This document shows positions 9,252 to 17,691 of a DNA stretch of 64,000 bases, in pieces. This DNA is from Acidobacteriota bacterium (lineage in GTDB: Bacteria; Acidobacteriota; Vicinamibacteria; Vicinamibacterales; UBA2999). A program made the translations under genes and the position numbers. Location of the stretch: positions 39,197 to 103,196 of the forward strand of contig JADZCN010000022.1 in assembly GCA_020851565.1 (NCBI GenBank), read 5' to 3'. The stretch's first letter is position 1; each line of letters begins with the position of its first letter. The notes under the pieces are model-generated. The model searched no databases. It saw only the letters and a list, made by a program, of their open reading frames with translations, and was not told where the DNA came from.

Positions 9252-10424
9252 ATGGCGACCAGCCAGACGGCGTCGCGGCCCGGCGCGGGGCGCCTCCGCC
9301 GCTACATCGACGAGAGCCTGGCGTCGATGCACCCGGCGTACTTCGCCATGTCGATGGCGACGGGCATCGTCTCCATCGCGTGCCACCTGCTCGGCCTCCG
9401 GGAGCTGTCCACGTTCCTGTTCTGGGTCAACGTGGCTGCCTATGGCGGCGTCTGGCTCGCGACGCTGGCGCGGATCGTTCGGTTTCCGCGCGCGTTTCTG
9501 GCCGACTGGGCCAGCCACCAGCGCGGCCCCGGTTTCTTCACCTCGGTTGCCGCGACGTGCGTACTCGGGTCCCAGTTCGTCCTGCTTCGGCAGGCTCCCG
9601 CGCTCGCGTTCGGCCTCTGGGTGCTGGCCCTGGTGCTCTGGGTGCTCTGCACGTACGCGGTGTTCGTCGCGCTCACCATCCGCGAGGACAAGCCTTCCCT
9701 GGCCGAGGGCATCAACGGCGGCTGGCTGATCGCCGTGGTGGCGACGCAGTCGTTGTGCGTGCTGGGCAGCAGCGTCCTGCCCGATCGGCTGGGCAACCGC
9801 GATGCGGCCTGGTTCGTCCTCGTCTCGTTCTGGCTCTGCGGCGGGATGCTCTACACCTGGATGATCTCGCTCATCTTCTACCGCTACACGTTCTTCCGGT
9901 TCTCGCCGGAGGACCTGATGCCGCCGTACTGGATCAACATGGGCGCGGTGGCCATCTCGACGCTGGCGGGCACGGCGCTCGTGGCCGCCTCGGCCGACTC
10001 GCCCCTCATGGAGTCGATTCGCCCGTTCGTGAAGGGCGGCACCATCCTCTACTGGGCCACGGCCACCTGGTGGATCCCCATGCTCCTGATCTTCGGGATC
10101 TGGCGCCACGCCGCCCGGCGCGTGGCCTTCCGGTACGATCCGCTCTACTGGGGCCTGGTCTTCCCCCTCGGGATGTACAGTGTGTGCACGTACCGGCTCG
10201 TGGAGACCTTCAACCTGCCCTTCCTCGCCTGGATCTCGCGCGGCTTCATCGTCGTGGCCATCATCGCCTGGATGTTCACCTTCTCGGGCCTGGTGACGCG
10301 GGCCCTCCACCTGTTCCTGCTCGGGACGAGGGCCCTGTGGCCCGCAGGCGCACGTGCGCTCTCACCGTTCGAGGCGCTCGACCGACCCATTGCCAATCCC
10401 CCGTCGTCTGGAGGTCTTTCATGA
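9252..10424 (+). CDS. TDT/SLAC1-family membrane transporter
   Basis: A 390-residue polytopic inner-membrane protein of the tellurite-resistance/dicarboxylate transporter (TDT) family, which includes TehA, SLAC1-like anion channels, malate carriers and sulfite exporters. About ten hydrophobic segments are visible. The family-typical opening is HPAYFAMSMATGIVSIACHL, and the late segment FPLGMYSVCTYRL is also conserved. The ATG at 9252 is chosen over an upstream in-frame ATG at 9216. It overlaps the small membrane protein gene by 4 bases. Beside nitrate-respiration genes it may carry an anion such as nitrate, nitrite or a dicarboxylate; the sequence does not decide which. Confidence 0.82.
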   Translation: MATSQTASRPGAGRLRRYIDESLASMHPAYFAMSMATGIVSIACHLLGLRELSTFLFWVNVAAYGGVWLATLARIVRFPRAFLADWASHQRGPGFFTSVAATCVLGSQFVLLRQAPALAFGLWVLALVLWVLCTYAVFVALTIREDKPSLAEGINGGWLIAVVATQSLCVLGSSVLPDRLGNRDAAWFVLVSFWLCGGMLYTWMISLIFYRYTFFRFSPEDLMPPYWINMGAVAISTLAGTALVAASADSPLMESIRPFVKGGTILYWATATWWIPMLLIFGIWRHAARRVAFRYDPLYWGLVFPLGMYSVCTYRLVETFNLPFLAWISRGFIVVAIIAWMFTFSGLVTRALHLFLLGTRALWPAGARALSPFEALDRPIANPPSSGGLS

Positions 10425-10813
10425 ACAATGATCAATCCCCGCCGCTCGGCCTCCAGTACGCCGATGCCGCCCTGCCGTGTCCGCGCCGGGGAGGCGGCCC
10501 GCCGGCGGAGGCAGCGATCGCGTCGGTGACGAATGCCGAGCGCCGGCAGCGTACGGGCGAGCGCATGATTCTCGCCGGCTTCGTGATCGCCATCGTCGGC
10601 GTCGTGGCGTACTGCGTGGCCTCCTTCGCGGCGGGCATGAGCACGACCCTGGAGGGCGTCCTGTTCGACAACGACGTGCCGTTCGCGCGCGCGACGCTGG
10701 GCGTGCTCGGGCTCGGCACGCTCGTCTGGCTCGGTGGGTCGATCACCTATCTCAGGGGCGCGCTGGACGCGGACGAGGCGTCCGGCGAGGCGGTCGGGCA
10801 CGACCGTCGGTAG
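10421..10813 (+). CDS. Small two-TM membrane protein of unknown function
   Basis: A 130-residue protein with a polar N-terminal third, then two hydrophobic helices (MILAGFVIAIVGVVAYCVAS and a second rich in LGVLGLGTLVWLGG), and a charged tail. A GGAGG ribosome site precedes the ATG, and the start overlaps the transporter stop (ATGA). I do not recognise the family. The strict coupling suggests an accessory subunit or stabiliser of the TDT transporter; that is inference only. Confidence 0.7.
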   Translation: MNNDQSPPLGLQYADAALPCPRRGGGPPAEAAIASVTNAERRQRTGERMILAGFVIAIVGVVAYCVASFAAGMSTTLEGVLFDNDVPFARATLGVLGLGTLVWLGGSITYLRGALDADEASGEAVGHDRR

Positions 10814-10831
10814 GCCAGGCGGACGGGCGGA

Positions 10832-12307
10832 TCACGCGGTGCAGAGCGCTGACCCGAGCAGCGTGTCGATGACGTCGGCCGCGGTGTAGTCGGTCGCCCT
10901 CGGGCGCAGGAACCGCGTGACCCCCGCCAGGTCGTCGCCCGCCGTGACGATGCCGGGTTCGACGTGGCGGCCGGCGCGCACCTGCGGGTGGCCGGCCGTG
11001 GCGATGAGCGCGTTGCAGATGCACTTGCGGCCGACGGTCGCATCGGCGTCGCCGCCCTTTGACACGTAGAGGTTGACGGGCTCCGCCGCGCAGCGATAGC
11101 CCACCGTGCCGTCCTCCTGGCGATACGCCTCGCGCAGGAACCCGAGATCGCAGATGCGCGGCCGCGCGTCATAGGTGACCGGATCCGACACCGTGCCGGC
11201 GAGCTGGACCACCTTGAACGGAAAGCCGGTCGGGGAGGCGCTGGGATCGGTGAAGACGCGGGCGGTGCCGTCGATGACCTGTTGCAGCAGGGCACGCCGG
11301 TAGTCGGCGCGCAGGCCCGACTCGGCGCAGAGCGCAAAGGCGGTCCCGACCTGCACGCCGGCCGCCCCCGCCTCGAGCGCTTCACCGACCCGCTCTGGTG
11401 TGCCATAGCCGCCCGCGAGCCAGAAGGGCAGCCCTATGGCGCGCAGCCGGTCCAGGTCCACCCGATCGCGCTCGCCGTACAGCGGCTCACCACCGGCGGT
11501 CAGCTGCAGCTTGCCGCGCGGGGGTGCGTTGTGCCCGCCTGCCGTCGGCCCCTCGACGATGAACCCGTCCACCCGGCCCGTGGCGCGCCGGTGCAGGGTC
11601 TGCGCGAGGACGTCCGAGGCGATGATGGCGAGAAACCCCGGACGCCGAAGGGGCGCGTCCACGCCGATGGCGAGTTCGCGCGGATCGAACCGGACCGAAA
11701 TGTCGTCCCCGGGCCGCGCGCCCGTGACCGTAATCGGGTAGGTGACCGGCTCGTGCCGGGCCAGGCAATCCAGCACGCCGGGGATCTTCAGCGGGATGCC
11801 GGCGCCCATCAGCACGTAATCCACGCCCGCGAGCATCGCGCCGTAGATGGAGTGCAGGTGGGGAATCTGGATCTTTTCGAGGTAGTTGATCCCGACCAGC
11901 CCCTGATGCCCCTCGCGGGCGAGGTACACCTCCACGAAGTTCGAGACCACGCACAGCTCGACCAGCTCGCGCGGGTTGTCGATCGACTGGATGGGGACTT
12001 CCTTGTAGGACTGCTTCGATGAGCGTCCGCCGGCGATGTAGTACGTGTCCCACACCCGCTCGGCCATGGCCCGATCGGGAAACGCGTCCAGGGCGCGGCG
12101 CATGTGGCCGCCGGGATCGCCGTCCTGCAGCCGGCGCGCGAGGACCTGATCGAGGGCGGTGCCGCTCACCACGCCCAGCTGGCCGAGTTGCGAAACCGTG
12201 CGGGCGAGGCGCCAGTGAGAGATGGCGACACCCATCCCTCCCTGGATGATCGTGGGCTGGGGCGCGGCAGGTCTGGTCACGACTGGCGGTGTCGGCTGGG
12301 CAGGCAA
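10832..12307 (-). CDS. Nitronate monooxygenase-family flavoprotein
   Basis: A 491-residue FMN TIM-barrel protein of the 2-nitropropane dioxygenase/nitronate monooxygenase group (also related to FabK enoyl reductases). Visible landmarks are the N-terminal IIQGGMGVAIS, the barrel segment GFIVEGPTAGGHNAP with the conserved glycine-histidine stretch, and PFWLAGGYGTPE leading into GAAGVQVGTAFALC. The C-terminal ~120 residues contain KCICNALIATAGH, an extra cysteine-bearing part found in longer members (~470 aa). The likely activity is oxidation of nitronates with O2 or a related flavin reduction. An operator palindrome lies 48 bp upstream with a CATGAT -10-like element 32 bp from its centre, placing this gene in the same putative regulon as narG and the U32 pair. 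Confidence 0.85.
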   Translation of the reverse strand: MPAQPTPPVVTRPAAPQPTIIQGGMGVAISHWRLARTVSQLGQLGVVSGTALDQVLARRLQDGDPGGHMRRALDAFPDRAMAERVWDTYYIAGGRSSKQSYKEVPIQSIDNPRELVELCVVSNFVEVYLAREGHQGLVGINYLEKIQIPHLHSIYGAMLAGVDYVLMGAGIPLKIPGVLDCLARHEPVTYPITVTGARPGDDISVRFDPRELAIGVDAPLRRPGFLAIIASDVLAQTLHRRATGRVDGFIVEGPTAGGHNAPPRGKLQLTAGGEPLYGERDRVDLDRLRAIGLPFWLAGGYGTPERVGEALEAGAAGVQVGTAFALCAESGLRADYRRALLQQVIDGTARVFTDPSASPTGFPFKVVQLAGTVSDPVTYDARPRICDLGFLREAYRQEDGTVGYRCAAEPVNLYVSKGGDADATVGRKCICNALIATAGHPQVRAGRHVEPGIVTAGDDLAGVTRFLRPRATDYTAADVIDTLLGSALCTA

Positions 12308-12354
12308 TGTCTACGGGTAGTCTTGCGATCATGCGCGGCCGGCGTCCCTCCGCA

Positions 12355-12370
12355 TATGACCGCTGTCATA
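12355..12370. promoter_or_regulatory. Operator-like palindrome 3 (TATGAC-CGCT-GTCATA) between the flavoprotein and the HAD gene
   Basis: Third exact copy of the arms seen at 4506 and 6543. For the leftward flavoprotein gene it lies 48 bp before the start, with CATGAT (12328-12333, minus strand) centred 32 bp away. For the rightward HAD gene it ends only 10 bp before the ATG, so binding there could only repress or be neutral. Confidence 0.62.
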
Positions 12371-12379
12371 CCGGGTACC

Positions 12380-13216
12380 ATGGTCCTGATGGATGTGCGC
12401 CTCGTCGCGATCGACATCGACGGCACGCTGCTCGACAGCCGTGGCCGGATTCCCGGGGAGAACGTCGCCGCCGTGGAGGCGGCGCTCGACGCCGGCGTTC
12501 GCGTGGTGCTCGTCACCGGCCGCAGCTTCCCGTTCGCACGCGCCGTGACCGGCAGCCTGCCTGGCGCCGTGTCACTGATCGTCTCGAACGGCGCCATCGA
12601 GCGGACGATGGACGGACGGACCGTCGCGCGGCGGATGCTGGCGCGCGACACGGCCCGGGGCATCCTCGCGCGCACGCGCGCGTTCCGTCACCACAGCGCC
12701 GTCCTCTTCGACCGCGAGGCCGAGGGCCACGTCGTGGCGGAAACGATGGACTGGGACCATCCGCACCGCCGCGGCTACTGGGAGAAGCACCGGCACTTCA
12801 TCGGGCACGCCGAGCCGCTGGAGGAGGCACTGACCGAAGACCCCATCCAGGTGATGTTCAACGGCGACGTCGCGACGATGCGGGCCGTGTTCTCCTCGCT
12901 CGAGGGCCTGCCTGGCGTCTCGGTGTGCCGCACCGAGTACGAGCGCCGCGACTTCTCGCTCGTGGACGTCACGGCGCCGACGGCGACCAAGGGGCACGCG
13001 CTCGCCTGGCGCGCGACCGCGCTCGGCCTCGAACCGCGCCACGTGATGGCCATCGGCGACAACCTCAACGACCTCGAGATGCTGGAGTTCGCCGGCGTGC
13101 CCGTGATCATGGGCAACGCCGTGGACGCACTCAAGGGGCGCGGGTGGCACGAGACCGCCGCGCATGACGACGCCGGCGTGGCGGCCGCGATCCACCGATG
13201 GGTGCTGGCCGACTAA
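12380..13216 (+). CDS. Cof-type HAD phosphatase
   Basis: A 278-residue HAD-superfamily hydrolase of the Cof/YbiV (IIB cap) group, acting on sugar phosphates or other small phosphoesters in the cytoplasm. Motif I is AIDIDGTLLDS with the nucleophilic aspartate near the N-terminus. Motif II is in LVTGRSF. The C-terminal KGHALAW supplies the motif III lysine and GDNLNDLEML gives motif IV. The start could be the ATG at 12380 or at 12389. The 3' end overlaps the convergent S1-domain gene by 4 bases. The substrate is unknown, and it need not belong to the nitrate region functionally. Confidence 0.85.
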   Translation: MVLMDVRLVAIDIDGTLLDSRGRIPGENVAAVEAALDAGVRVVLVTGRSFPFARAVTGSLPGAVSLIVSNGAIERTMDGRTVARRMLARDTARGILARTRAFRHHSAVLFDREAEGHVVAETMDWDHPHRRGYWEKHRHFIGHAEPLEEALTEDPIQVMFNGDVATMRAVFSSLEGLPGVSVCRTEYERRDFSLVDVTAPTATKGHALAWRATALGLEPRHVMAIGDNLNDLEMLEFAGVPVIMGNAVDALKGRGWHETAAHDDAGVAAAIHRWVLAD

Positions 13217-14646
13217 CGCCTGCCCCAGGCGCCCTTCAGCTTGTCGGCCAGTGAGCCCAGCCTCTCGGAAGGCGGCGCGTCCTGCCGCGCCGTATACTCG
13301 CGCACCTCGGCCTGCTCCTGCGCCTCGAACACGGCCTTCCGGCTGACGCGGATCCGCCGGTTGGCGGGATCCACCTCCTGGACGATCACCTCGACGTCGC
13401 TCCCCACGGGCAGGGCCTTGGCGAGGTCGGCCTCCTTGTCCACGCCTGTCTCAGCCATTGGCATCAGGCCCACCTTGCCGGGCGCGAGGAAGATGAAGAC
13501 GCCGAAGCGCTCGTGGCGCTCGACCTTGCCGGTGACGCGCGCCCCTTCGATGATGGCGCCGGAGGTCTCGAGTGCGCCCGCCGCGCGTGAGGATCCCTCG
13601 GGGACGAGCGCCACGCCGATGCGTTTCTTGTCGGGGTCGATGCTCAGAATCTCGAAAGCGGCCGTCGTCCCCGCGGGAACCGCTTCGGTCCAGCCGTCGC
13701 GACGGCCCGTGGGAGCGAAGGTCGAGGCATGGGCGAGGGCTTCCACGCCCGGCTCCAGCTCGACGAACGCGCCGAACTCCGCGACGCGCGTGACGCGGCC
13801 CGCGTGGACCTGCCCGACGTCGTAGCGGCCGGGCACCGTCGTCCACGGGTCCTCGGTGGCCTGCTTGAGGCTGAGCGCGATCTTCTGCGTCCCCTCGTCC
13901 ACACGCAGCACCTTGACGGTCACCTCGTCGCCGGGTGAGACGACCTGCGAGGCGTCGGTGGCGCGCGACCAGCCCATCTCGCTGATGTGGACGAGCCCCT
14001 GCACGCCGCCGCCCAGATCCACGAAGGCGCCGAAGGCCGGCACCGATACGACGCGCCCCCGCAGGATGGCGCCGGGGACGACCGCCTGCCGAACCTCAGC
14101 AGCGCGTGCCTGCTGTTCCTCTTCGAGCAGCGCGCGGCGCGAGACAACGATGTTTCGCCCGCCCTCTTTGTACTCGACGATCCGGAACGTGTAGCGCTGC
14201 CCGACGTGTACCGCGGGGTCCGTCGTGCGGACGCTGTCGATCTGCGAGAGCGGGCAGAACGCGCGGCTGTGGCCGATGCGGATCTCGTAGCCGCCCTTGT
14301 TCACGCCCTCCACGGTGCCCTCGACGGGGAGGCCGGCGTGGAACGCGTCCTCGATCTGTCGATCGGTCGCGGCCCTGCGCGCGAGCTTCCGCGAGAGTGT
14401 CACGCCGCCGGAGGTCGAGATGACGGTGGCCTGGATGCGGTCTCCGACCTTCGCCTCCAGCGTGCCCTGCTCGTCCTTGAGCTCGGCGACCTCGATGACG
14501 GCCTCGCTCTTCCCGCCCACGTCCACCAGCGCCACCTCGGCGCCGATCTTCACGATCGTGCCCTCGACGGATTGTCCCTTCGCGACGGGCTTCGCCTTCA
14601 GCGACGCCTCGAACAGCGCGGCGAAATCTTCTTCCTGCGGCTCCAT
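13213..14646 (-). CDS. Multi-S1-domain protein, ribosomal protein bS1-like
   Basis: A 477-residue RNA-binding protein with five recognisable S1 (OB-fold) repeats. They begin near GQSVEGTIVKIG, GLPVEGTVEGVNKGGYEI, GAILRGRVVSVPAFGAFV, GQVHAGRVTRVAEFGAFV and GARVTGKVERHERFGVFI. E. coli bS1 has six repeats (557 aa). It should help initiation by binding mRNA at the 30S subunit. A second copy elsewhere in the genome cannot be excluded, in which case this would be an accessory S1 protein. The ATG at 14646 has a GAGG ribosome site. The frame continues upstream through tandem repeat DNA, which I treat as non-coding. Confidence 0.82.
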   Translation of the reverse strand: MEPQEEDFAALFEASLKAKPVAKGQSVEGTIVKIGAEVALVDVGGKSEAVIEVAELKDEQGTLEAKVGDRIQATVISTSGGVTLSRKLARRAATDRQIEDAFHAGLPVEGTVEGVNKGGYEIRIGHSRAFCPLSQIDSVRTTDPAVHVGQRYTFRIVEYKEGGRNIVVSRRALLEEEQQARAAEVRQAVVPGAILRGRVVSVPAFGAFVDLGGGVQGLVHISEMGWSRATDASQVVSPGDEVTVKVLRVDEGTQKIALSLKQATEDPWTTVPGRYDVGQVHAGRVTRVAEFGAFVELEPGVEALAHASTFAPTGRRDGWTEAVPAGTTAAFEILSIDPDKKRIGVALVPEGSSRAAGALETSGAIIEGARVTGKVERHERFGVFIFLAPGKVGLMPMAETGVDKEADLAKALPVGSDVEVIVQEVDPANRRIRVSRKAVFEAQEQAEVREYTARQDAPPSERLGSLADKLKGAWGRR

Positions 14647-14657
14647 ATTTCCTCGCT

Positions 14658-14690
14658 CGACTCCCGACTCCCGACTCCCGACCCCCGACG
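14658..14690. repeat. 7-bp tandem repeat (CGACTCC) upstream of the S1-domain gene
   Basis: Four and a half copies of CGACTCC/CGACCCC, 12 bp upstream of the S1-domain gene start. A related GGGAG-rich sequence appears inside the Uup-like gene near 46.35 kb. Confidence 0.75.
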
Positions 14691-14705
14691 CAACTCTCAA
14701 CTCCC

Positions 14706-14783
14706 ACCGCGCGAAGCGCGGCCCACAGTGCGAAGCACGGCCTACCGTGCGAAGCACGGCCTACCGTGCGAAAGCGCGGCCTA
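14706..14783. repeat. Array of four ~19-bp hairpin-forming repeats
   Basis: Four near-identical units of the form GTGCGAAGCACGGCCTACC. Each contains a 4-bp inverted repeat around GAA (GTGC-GAA-GCAC), with compensating changes in the outer units (GCGC-GAA-GCGC). The array lies between the ABC-F stop and the S1-domain gene, both transcribed leftward, and its end includes the ABC-F stop codon. Confidence 0.8.
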
Positions 14784-16418
14784 ACTATGTGTTCCCGGCG
14801 CCTCGTGGCCCGTCTTCTGCACGTACTCCACGTAGCTGCCGGGGTAGACCAGCGGCTCGCGGCTGTCGCCGCTCTTGCCGCCCAGCTCCAGCACGCGCGA
14901 GCCCAGCCCGCGCAGGAACATGCGGTCGTGCGACACGAACACCATCGTCCCCTCGAAGTCCTTCAGCGCTTCGACGAGCATCTCCTTGGTGGCGAGATCC
15001 AGGTGGTTCGTGGGCTCGTCCAGCACCAGGAAGTTCGGCGGGTCGTAGAGCATGCGCGCCATCGCCAGCCGTGACTTCTCGCCGCCGGAGAGCGCCCGGA
15101 TCTTCTTGTCCACGTCGTCGCCCGAGAACTGGAAGGCGCCCGCGAGCGTGCGCAGGACGCCGATGCCGTCGTGCGGGAAGTCCTTCTGGAGCTGCTCCAG
15201 GATGGTGAGGTCCGGGTCCAGCAGGTCCAGCGACTGCTGCGCGAAGTAGCCCATCTTGAGGCTGGCCCCCAGCCGAACCTCGCCGCCGTCGGGCTCGAGC
15301 GCCCCCGCCAGCATCTTGAGCAGCGTGGTCTTACCCGCGCCGTTCTTGCCCATCACCGCCCACCGCTCGCCGCGGCGCACCGTGAGGTTGAGCCCGTCGT
15401 AGATGACGCGCGGGCCGTAGCGCTTCCGGAGGTCCTCGATGACGGCCACCTGGTCGCCGGAGCGCGGCGGCGTGCGGAACTGGAACTTCACCACCTGGCG
15501 CTTCTTCGGCAGCTCGATCTTCTCGATCTTGTCCAGCGCCTTGATGCGGCTCTGCACCTGCGCGGCCTTCGCCGCGTGCGTGCGAAAGCGGTCGATGAAG
15601 CGCTGCTCCTTGGCGAGCATCGCCTGCTGCCGAGCGAAGGCGGCCTGCTGGTTCGCCTCGCGGATGGCCCGCTCGCGCTCGTAGAAGTCGTAGTTGCCCG
15701 AGTAAGCCGTGATCTCGCCGTTGTCGATTTCGGCGATCTTCGTGACGATGCGGTTCATGAACTCGCGGTCGTGCGAGGTCATGAGCAGCGCGCCGGGGAG
15801 CGACTTCAGGAACTGCTCGAGCCAGATGATGGACTCGATGTCCAGGTGGTTCGTCGGCTCGTCCATCAGCAGGACGTCGGGCTTGCCGAGCAGCACGCGA
15901 GCCAGTGCGACGCGCATCTTCCAGCCCCCGGAGAGTGCGCCGACGTCGCCGTCGATCTGGTCGTCGGCCAGGCCGAGGCCGTGCAGCACCTCGCGCGCCT
16001 GTGCCTCGAGCGTGTAGCCGCCCAGGTGCTCGTACTCCTCCTGCACCTCGCCGAACCGCGCGAGCACCTTGTCCATCTCGTCCAGCCGGGCCGGGTCCTC
16101 CATGGCCTGCTGGAGCGCCTCGAGCTCGTGGTGCAGGTCGCCCAGCCGCCCGCTGCCGGCGATGGCCTCGTCCAGGACGGACCGCCCCGACATCTCCTCG
16201 ACGTCCTGGCGGAAGTAGCCGATGGTCACCTTCTTCGGCACGGTGACCTCACCCTCGTCCGGGACCTCCTCGCCGACGATCATGCGGAAGAGCGTCGTCT
16301 TGCCGGCGCCGTTCGGGCCGACGAGGCCGACCTTCTCACCGGGGTTCAGCTGGAACGAGGCGTCGACGAAGACGAGCTGGCGGCCGTACTGCTTGTTGAT
16401 GTTGGCTAGGGAGATCAC
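14781..16418 (-). CDS. ABC-F family ATPase (YbiT/EttA type)
   Basis: A 545-residue soluble protein with two ABC ATPase domains and no membrane segments, typical of ribosome-associated ABC-F translation factors. Domain 1 has Walker A GPNGAGKTT, signature LSGGWKMRVALARVLL and Walker B LLMDEPTNHLD. Domain 2 has GKNGAGKTTLLK, LSGGEKSRLAMARML and LVLDEPTNHLD. The charged linker between them (about residues 240-300) matches the P-site tRNA interaction motif region. No tail domain of the Uup kind is present. It stands alone, with a 7-bp repeat upstream and a hairpin array downstream. It probably relieves ribosome stalling; an antibiotic-resistance role cannot be excluded. Confidence 0.9.
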   Translation of the reverse strand: MISLANINKQYGRQLVFVDASFQLNPGEKVGLVGPNGAGKTTLFRMIVGEEVPDEGEVTVPKKVTIGYFRQDVEEMSGRSVLDEAIAGSGRLGDLHHELEALQQAMEDPARLDEMDKVLARFGEVQEEYEHLGGYTLEAQAREVLHGLGLADDQIDGDVGALSGGWKMRVALARVLLGKPDVLLMDEPTNHLDIESIIWLEQFLKSLPGALLMTSHDREFMNRIVTKIAEIDNGEITAYSGNYDFYERERAIREANQQAAFARQQAMLAKEQRFIDRFRTHAAKAAQVQSRIKALDKIEKIELPKKRQVVKFQFRTPPRSGDQVAVIEDLRKRYGPRVIYDGLNLTVRRGERWAVMGKNGAGKTTLLKMLAGALEPDGGEVRLGASLKMGYFAQQSLDLLDPDLTILEQLQKDFPHDGIGVLRTLAGAFQFSGDDVDKKIRALSGGEKSRLAMARMLYDPPNFLVLDEPTNHLDLATKEMLVEALKDFEGTMVFVSHDRMFLRGLGSRVLELGGKSGDSREPLVYPGSYVEYVQKTGHEAPGTHS

Positions 16419-16430
16419 GGTGGGAGCAGG

Positions 16431-16485
16431 GGTCAGGGATCAGGGATCAGGGATCAGGGATTCAGGGATCAGGGATCAGGGATCG
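16431..16485. repeat. 7-bp tandem repeat (GATCAGG)
   Basis: About eight copies of GATCAGG, one with an extra T, immediately upstream of the ABC-F start, where its promoter or leader should lie. The slippage-prone unit suggests length variation between strains. Confidence 0.85.
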
Positions 16486-16674
16486 GAGGACGGGGATAGA
16501 TCACCATTGTAGCTGGACGGCTGAGTCCCCGGCACGGAGTGACGGAGTCCCGCCGGCGGCGACGACCGGGCGGCGCGGGCCGACAGCAAGAGCTCGATTC
16601 GTGCGGATCTCCGGCGCTACCCAGGGGGCACGCTACGTGCATTGGTGATCGATTGCGATATCTGGAGGCCCGAT

Positions 16675-17673
16675 ATGGCCGGCGCCAGCACCCGACCCAA
16701 CCGGCGCGATTTCGTCCGCGTCGCCTCGACGGGGCTCATGATGACCCCGTTCATCGGCGCCGACGAGCTGGCGCGTGCCTTCGCCCCACGTCCCAGCCGG
16801 GTCGCGCTGGTCCGCACCTCGGACCGCCGCCGTGGCGTCCACGACGCGCTCGCGTTACTGGACCTTCACGGCGTGTCGGGCAAGCGCGTGGTGCTGAAGC
16901 CCAACTTCAATTCGGCCGACGAAGCACCCGCGTCGACACACAACGACACCCTCGTGCAGCTGGTGACGGAGCTGCAGGAACGCGGCGCCGGCAGCATCAC
17001 TCTGGGTGAGTCCAGCGGTCCTCCGCAGACGCGCGGCGTCATGGAGCAGAAGGGGATCTTCGACCTGGCGCGCGATTACCGCTTTGGCGTGGTGGACTTC
17101 GAGCAGCTGGCCGACCGCGACTGGGTGTCGTTCCCGCGCTCAGGGACGCACTGGCCATCCGGATTCGCCCTGCCCCGGATGGTCGTGGGCTCGGAGTACA
17201 CCGTGTCGACATGCTGCCTGAAGACACACGGTTACGGTGGCGTGTTCACGATGTCGCTCAAGCTGGCCGTGGGCCTCACGCCCAAGCCCATCCGCCGGAC
17301 GATGCACGCGTCACCCGACATGCGGCGGATGATCGCGGAGCTCAATACGGGCTATCGGCCGGACCTCATCGTGCTCGACGGCATCGAGGCGTTCACGGAC
17401 GGAGGACCGTCGCGCGGGGAGCTGAAGGCCGGCCGCGTGGTCATAGCCGGCGACGATCGCGTGGCGGTGGATGCGGTGGGGCTCGCGATGCTGAAGCACC
17501 TGGGCGCCAATCAGGCCATCATGGGCCGGCGCATCTTCGAGCAGGAGCAGCTGGCACGTGCCGTGGAGCTCGGGCTGGGGGCTCCTGGCCCCGATGCCAT
17601 CGATATCGTCACAGCCGACGCGGAGAGCCGGGCCTGCGCGGATACCCTCAGGGCCATCCTGGCGCTCGGGTGA
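16675..17673 (+). CDS. Tat-exported DUF362-domain protein
   Basis: A 332-residue protein. The N-terminus has a twin-arginine-like signal (NRRDFVRVASTGLMMTPF) followed by a moderately hydrophobic stretch. The mature part shows DUF362 features: an early GKRVVLKPNFNSAD segment, a glycine/serine-rich TLGESSGP loop, STCCLKTHGYGGVFTMSLK and a late DGIEAF...GP stretch. DUF362 proteins are often linked to Fe-S or ferredoxin-like partners, but no 4Fe-4S motif is present here, so the function is unknown. The ATG at 16675 has a GGAGG site 8 bases upstream, so it is preferred over the in-frame ATG at 16642. It is convergent with the small zinc-binding ORF, 18 bp away. Confidence 0.8.
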   Translation: MAGASTRPNRRDFVRVASTGLMMTPFIGADELARAFAPRPSRVALVRTSDRRRGVHDALALLDLHGVSGKRVVLKPNFNSADEAPASTHNDTLVQLVTELQERGAGSITLGESSGPPQTRGVMEQKGIFDLARDYRFGVVDFEQLADRDWVSFPRSGTHWPSGFALPRMVVGSEYTVSTCCLKTHGYGGVFTMSLKLAVGLTPKPIRRTMHASPDMRRMIAELNTGYRPDLIVLDGIEAFTDGGPSRGELKAGRVVIAGDDRVAVDAVGLAMLKHLGANQAIMGRRIFEQEQLARAVELGLGAPGPDAIDIVTADAESRACADTLRAILALG

Positions 17674-17691
17674 CCATCAACGTGCGCCCGG

